64,000 nucleotides of DNA from Otis tarda. Taxonomy: Eukaryota; Chordata; Aves; Otidiformes; Otididae. A program made the position numbers and the translations under genes. Where the stretch lies: contig CM048552.1 of NCBI GenBank assembly GCA_026413225.1, forward strand, positions 392,001-456,000, read 5' to 3'. Under the pieces are notes generated by a model, which searched no databases, was not told where the DNA came from, and saw only the letters and a program-made list of their open reading frames with translations. Positions 59,601-64,000 of the stretch are shown piece by piece; within the stretch, counting starts at the first letter, position 1, and each line of letters begins with the position of its first letter.

Positions 59601-61670
59601 GCTCTTAAGGGGTTGTTGAATGTAAGTTCTTTGTTGTCATTATTGCAGGGCGGCTCTTGAATAGATCTTGTCTGTCATCCTGCGCGTTGCTGAGGATTGA
59701 ATCTGAAGCTGTGAGCCCTTTCTTCCTTCAGGAAGGAGTCATCCGTGCTGTCTGAAAGTTGAGAAGCTGTACCATTTCCTTTCAGGAGTTGTTCCTAAGG
59801 CTTTGATTGTTGTGATCAGAGCTTATAATTGTGTGGAAGCAATTATCGCTTGTAACTGCAAACCAGAGTGAGCAGCTTGTTCTGAAAGCTGCTCCCCCTG
59901 CCCCACTTTGAGCCTGCATGCTGGCGCTGGGACCTGCCCGGGTGCGGGGTGGGCTCTGCGGGCGCTGTGCCGTGCCGGCCGGCACACGGGACTGGCACCG
60001 CCACGGTGTGCTCTGCACAGAGGTGCCTCCTTCGGCTCCCTGGGATCCCTCCTGGGCAGTCTGGGGATGGACACTGGGAACAGCGCAGAGCCCCTCATTT
60101 CAGGGGAGCGTCAAGAGGAAGGGGACAGAGACTTTTCCTTCCCCTGTGGGCTCGGGACCGTACAAGGCAGTTTGGTTCATTTTATAAATGATGTTGACCT
60201 GAGTGTCCAGACCCTTGTGGCATGCGTGTGAGCTGCTGTGCAGTGCTGTCTCCGGGCTGGCCCTGTCTGAGCGGTGGTGGCAGGTGTCCCACGCTGTCCA
60301 AGCTCAGCGCCTTCCTCCTGATGGAAACGGGATCGGTGCCTGGCACGGGATCGGCAGCTCAGGTGGGCAAGCCCCGCTCTGGCCGGGACCAGCCCGGTGC
60401 TGGTGTGGGAGCTGCCGGGGCTCTGGCATCCAGAGCGGTGTGCCCCTCCGTGCCCCAGAACACAGAGGAGCCCTCCCTGCTGCGGCTCCGGGGCAAAGCG
60501 AGCCTGGTCCCCCCGTGCTCGGAGCAGCTTTCTCCTGCTGATCCCCGCAGGCTGGGAGCCAGGGCTTCACGGAGCATCCCTCGCACCGTTCTGGCAAGGG
60601 TTTGTGGGGTTTGCCTCGCGGTTTGGGGTTGCTCGCGGAAACGCTGAGCTGCGTCATGGGGTGGAACAAGCAGGTCTGGCTGTGGGGTCTCTGATGTGAG
60701 AAAGTTGTTAATACCCATGGTGGCGTTTGGAGGAACAGTCGTAGGACATGTTTGAGTGGCTGGGTTGTGCCCGCAGAGGGCTGAGCAGCGCTCTGGCCGC
60801 ATAGATGAAGTAGGCGTTTTCTTCTTTCTGGTTTCTGACACAGGCTGAAGACAGAAGGAGACACTGCGGGGTGGAAGTTATTCTCTCTCTTAAATATGGA
60901 ACAGTGATGCTCCCCAGATTATGTCTCTGCAGTGTAGTTTGGTGTAAAAGTCAGTGGTTTTTGTTCTGGGACCTTCCTTCAGCCAGTGCTTGTGCACGTG
61001 TGTGCCTGCCAGTGCTTTTTCTTTTTTCCACTAGCTACATATTTTAATTCTGAACAACATAATTGGACAGTGAGGAAGAGTCCTAGAGAGTAAATAAGCA
61101 CATAGGAAAGTATGGACAACATTTATTTTTTATTTATGGGTCCCTGGGAGACTGATGCATATTCTGCTTCTCTTTGAGGACCGAAAGAGGACGGAGCTGG
61201 TATTTCTGAAAGGTTTCAAACTCCTGATTTCTCACAGCAGCAACCCGCTGCCTCTTCCTCAGGCCTGTGGTAGGACAAGCCGTAGTTGATAAGCACACTG
61301 ACTCGCTAACACGGTCAGCGATGAAATAGATAACGCTGACCTCTCTTTGCAGTACAAATGCACGCTGCCAAGTGCAAGTTATCTGTGCCCGAGAAAAATG
61401 AGCCGTAACATCAGCTCGGTGGCTTTCTGTCTCCTGCGGTGGCTCTTCCGGCTGGTGCTGTGCCGACGGGCAGGCTGGCACCGTGCAGGGCAACGCGGGT
61501 GCTCCGCTGGCGCCCGCCCCATGCCCCAGCAGGGTCATTTGCTTCTTTGTGCAAAGCTGTTTAATTTTTTTTCAAAACGGTGCCTGTTAAATTCACAGAA
61601 CCAAAAAGGAGAAGAACTGAAACAAGCCCTGGGGTAAAATTTTGAAGTTGGAAGTGAGGCTGAAGGGGTG
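56626..61670. other. Intron sequence without gene
   Basis: Mixed-composition unique sequence. AT-rich patches lie at 59430-59660 and 60880-61130. GC-rich patches lie at 57840-58110, 58320-58420 and 59900-60060. No recognisable exon is present on either strand. Confidence 0.5.
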
Positions 61671-61673
61671 ACC

Positions 61674-62105
61674 GTCAGGGTTTAGCCCCACTTGACAGTT
61701 AAAATACCATGCAGTCGCTCACTCGCTGACCCCCTCACCACCCACACAGTGGGACTGGGAGGAGAATCAGGAAAGAAAGAAAAGGCAAAACTTGTGGGCT
61801 GGGATAAAAAACAGTTTAACGGAACAGCAGAGGAAGAGAAAACAGAGATGGAACATAAAACAATAGCAGAATATCCTTAGGCACGTATTTTACAGTACAG
61901 TGGCTCATGGTGGATCCTGATGCCCAGCTCCTTCCCAGGTAGCCAAGGCTCAGCACCATCCCCACTTCATACCTGAGCGTGATGGCCCAGGGGATGGAAC
62001 AGCCCTTGGGCTAATTCGGGTAAACTGGCCCAGCTGTGGGCTAATTAGTAACCTGTGCCAGCTGTGTCCCCCAGCCACAGGGCCACCAGCTCCAGCTCCT
62101 CTCCC
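61674..62105 (-). mobile_element. Endogenous retroviral LTR fragment (antisense)
   Basis: The + strand reads gtcagggtttagcccc, then cgctcactcgctgac and cacacagtgggactggga, then cttgtgggctgggataaaaa and cagtttaac. This is the reverse complement of the R/U5 end of a family of LTRs common in bird genomes. Further right, an LTR U3-like part includes cagctgtgtcccccagcc. No internal retroviral sequence or primer binding site is visible, so it is a solo or broken LTR with no coding capacity. Confidence 0.6.
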
Positions 62106-62109
62106 AGCT

Positions 62110-63245
62110 CAGGTGAAGATTAGCTCCATCAGAGCTGGAACCAGGACAGCGAGCGAGGATGTGGGGTTACTTCTGGTGCCTGGGGTGAGTGTCTTTCTCC
62201 TCGTCTGGTGGGGATGTGGTGCGGTGGTGGCAGGAGCGCTGGCGCTGTGGGTCCGTGGCAGCTTCTGGAAGCGCTGCTGGGCATGTGGAGAAGGTGAGGA
62301 ATCTGTCTGGAAATCCGAATAGTTGTCTCTGTTCAGGCCTCAGCTCTTCAGCCCCTTCCTGGTGTGGCAGAGCTGAGGCTTCTGCTGCTGTGTGGGTTGG
62401 TGCCGCACCTGCCCCTGGACACAGTGTGCGCCTCTGGTCTCCTGTTGTAAGGGTGCTGATGTGGTCTAAAGGAATAACGAGGGTGGGCAGGAGCGTGGAG
62501 CGCCTCTGAGTGATGAGTGGAGCAGGACCAAGCCTGGGAAAGCAGCGGCTGCTGGGGGAGCGCTGCAGAGGCAGGGAGGGTGCTTGTTTGCTTTGCCTTC
62601 TGGCACAAAACCCAGGGGTGTTAAACGGGGCTGACAGGCTGTGGCTTTGACATGAAATGCAGAGACAAAACGTATGTGCTGTCTTCTCCTCCCACAGAAA
62701 GTGTGGAGGGGGAGGAGAACAAAGTGATGGCAGTGAGGAAAGGTTGAGGGCCAGAAGGCAAAACCAGGGACCCGGGAGGTAAAACGGGGACAGGCTGTTG
62801 TGAGACCAACCTCTGGTGCTGCCAGCCTGGCACCCTCTCGCCTTCCTGCTCTTTGCCTGCGAGAGCGGATGCTGCTTTTTTGTTTTTGCACCTGTGGAGT
62901 CCGTAGTGGAGAAGTCAGTAGACTCTTGCACCCTGTCAGGGATTTTGAAGTGAAATTTTGCTATTATGCTGTCATTAGGCCATAAAATATTCTTTGTTGC
63001 TTCTCATATTTTATAGAATGTTAAAACAAACAGGATTTGAGTTCTGCCCTGAACCCCACAAAATGCATTAGGAGGGACCTGCTAAGTCTCATCCTTCTCT
63101 AACTTTTTTTTTTTTTCCCCTTCCTGTAATCCACAGACATATAAAAGATTGTGGCTTTCCCATTTTATCCTTCTCCTGGGTGCAGCTCTGGAGTGCAGGA
63201 CCTTGGCGATGCTCAGCTCTAACTGCCCTCTGTTTCTCCCCACAG
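62110..63245. other. Intron 1 end, non-coding
   Basis: Unique sequence leading to the exon 2 acceptor. It includes a T-rich run near 63102-63116. No exon other than SHANK3 exon 2 is supported. Confidence 0.55.
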
Positions 63246-63449
63246 AAGTGTCTACGGCTGAATCCGGATGTTCCCGTGTGGGTTTCCAAGCAGCGCATCC
63301 TCTGCACTTTGAACCATAGCCTGAAGGATGTTCTGAACTACGGACTCTTCCAGCCGGCCTTCAACGGCAGGGCTGGGAAGTTTCTGGATGAGGAGCGGCT
63401 GCTGAGGGAGTACCCCCTGAATCCAGACACGCCTGTTCCCTACTTGGAG
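63246..63449 (+). CDS. SHANK3: SHANK3 exon 2, SPN domain continued
   Basis: This exon encodes exactly 68 codons in phase 0 and carries most of the SPN domain, the ubiquitin-like N-terminal module that binds active Rap1/Ras and folds back on the ankyrin repeats. The residues begin KCLRLNPDVPVW and include LNHSLKDVLNYGLFQPAFNG, GRAGKFLDEERLLREYP and NPDTPVPYLE. The last segment matches SHANK3 (PNLDTPLPYLE) and not SHANK1 (KGVPYLE) or SHANK2 (GVPSLE). Lys 22 and Leu 68 in classical human numbering, the latter the site of the autism variant L68P, are conserved (63246-63248 and 63384-63386). The acceptor ctccccacag is strong. The donor gag|gtagcc is weak at +4 and +5 and is followed by a 40-base pyrimidine tract. 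The next exon, expected to begin FRYK, is beyond the window. Confidence 0.96.
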
Positions 63450-63456
63450 GTAGCCA

Positions 63457-63496
63457 TCTTTTTTTTTCTTTTTTTCTTTTTTTTTTTTTTCCCCCC
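63457..63496 (+). promoter_or_regulatory. SHANK3: U-rich tract downstream of exon 2 donor
   Basis: A 40-base run of T with few C (T tracts of 9, 7 and 14, then C6) begins 8 bases inside intron 2. U-rich sequence directly after a weak 5' splice site is the known binding context of TIA1/TIAL1, which help recruit U1 snRNP. The regulatory role is inferred. Confidence 0.45.
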
Positions 63497-64000
63497 AAAT
63501 GTGTGAATATCTGTATATGCATACATATATACACACGCATGTATATATATGTACGTAAGTATGTGGGCCTTCTGTGACCCCTTCCACTGTAGTCTCTGTA
63601 GGCACTGCAGATATTTATGCCCCCTGTCCCACTCCCCGTTTTTCCCCAGTTCACTCCAGGAGTGAAAGCACAGGAATTTGTGTGGGTGTATGTTTACTGA
63701 TGGAGAACTCATTGAGGGAAGGCTGAGGCAAATGCCTCTGGGTTTCAGTGGCTCGTGACTGCTCGAGAGCTCCATCACATCTGTCACAGCCCTGTGAAAC
63801 AGCTTCCCTGTTTTCTGACCCCGTTGATCAAAATTTCTTTTTTTTTTAGTGGTGTGTAACTGTCACAGGAAACAGAAGGAAAGCCAGTCTTGTAGGTATG
63901 GAGGGAAAATCATAGGGAGAGCTTTGAATATGAAGCTGAAGAACTTGAGTTTGGTGTTTTATTTAATTTACAGTTACTGTAGAGACCAGAATGCAGCTGT
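63497..64000 (+). other. SHANK3: SHANK3 intron 2, start
   Basis: Begins with an alternating purine-pyrimidine stretch at about 63510-63560 (tatatgcatacatatatac, gtatatatatgtac) that could adopt Z-DNA or cruciform forms and contains a consensus donor gtaagt at 63555-63560. The rest is unique intron sequence to the window end. Confidence 0.75.

Larger units (their letters stand above)
27479..63245 (+). other. SHANK3: SHANK3 intron 1 (35,767 bp, phase 0)
   Basis: The intron is bounded by gtgagt at 27479 and tttctccccacag ending at 63245, with a branch-point-like ctaac at 63219-63223, branch A at 63222. It splits the SPN domain after Thr 86. It holds the transposon relics and composition islands listed separately, and I recognise no gene nested inside it on either strand. 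From memory, the equivalent mammalian intron is much shorter. That comparison should be verified. Confidence 0.88.

Noticed and set aside
1..64000. Search for CRISPR arrays, prokaryotic operons, phage or toxin genes
   Set aside because: None is present. Base composition, CR1 elements and exon-intron structure show a vertebrate chromosome.

Overview
This window looks like nuclear DNA of a bird. The evidence is several CR1 LINE remnants with the typical ATTCTATGATTCT 3' end, one avian-type endogenous retroviral LTR fragment, isochore-like swings in GC content, and coding exons split by large introns. I could not determine the species. There are no bacterial genes, operons, CRISPR arrays or rRNA genes. 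Nearly all long open frames here are chance frames in GC-rich or tandemly repeated DNA.

One gene is firmly identified: the 5' end of SHANK3, on the + strand. SHANK3 is a postsynaptic density scaffold. Exon 1 (coding 27221-27478) and exon 2 (63246-63449) together encode the N-terminal SPN (Shank/ProSAP N-terminal, ubiquitin-like) domain up to the end of the window. They are separated by a 35,767-bp phase-0 intron. The rest of the gene (ankyrin repeats, SH3, PDZ, SAM) must lie beyond base 64000.

Layout. 1-3.5 kb: non-coding flank with a CR1 tail. 3.6-5.15 kb: large CpG island with a possible first exon (ATG 4665, donor after 4700) and an RFX-like X-box at 4490-4503. 5.15-27.05 kb: candidate upstream intron or intergenic DNA, rich in GC-rich minisatellites (about 42, 33 and 36 bp units) plus CR1 relics. 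27.06-28.1 kb: second CpG island holding SHANK3 exon 1, which has a good splice acceptor at its 5' edge. 28.1-63.2 kb: SHANK3 intron 1, with AT-rich islands (38.8-39.3, 45.3-46.7, 48.5-49.3, 50.7-51.6 kb) that are candidate conserved non-coding elements, a nested CR1-in-CR1 insertion at 50.1-50.7 kb, older CR1 copies and an antisense LTR fragment. 63.25-63.45 kb: exon 2, followed at once by a long U-rich tract and an alternating purine-pyrimidine stretch.

I did not find a convincing undescribed multi-gene system. The points most worth checking are the SHANK3 amino-terminal extension and its possible distant first exon, the weak exon 2 donor next to a poly-U tract, the nested CR1 with its apparent 7-bp target duplication, and the minisatellite cluster between the two CpG islands.
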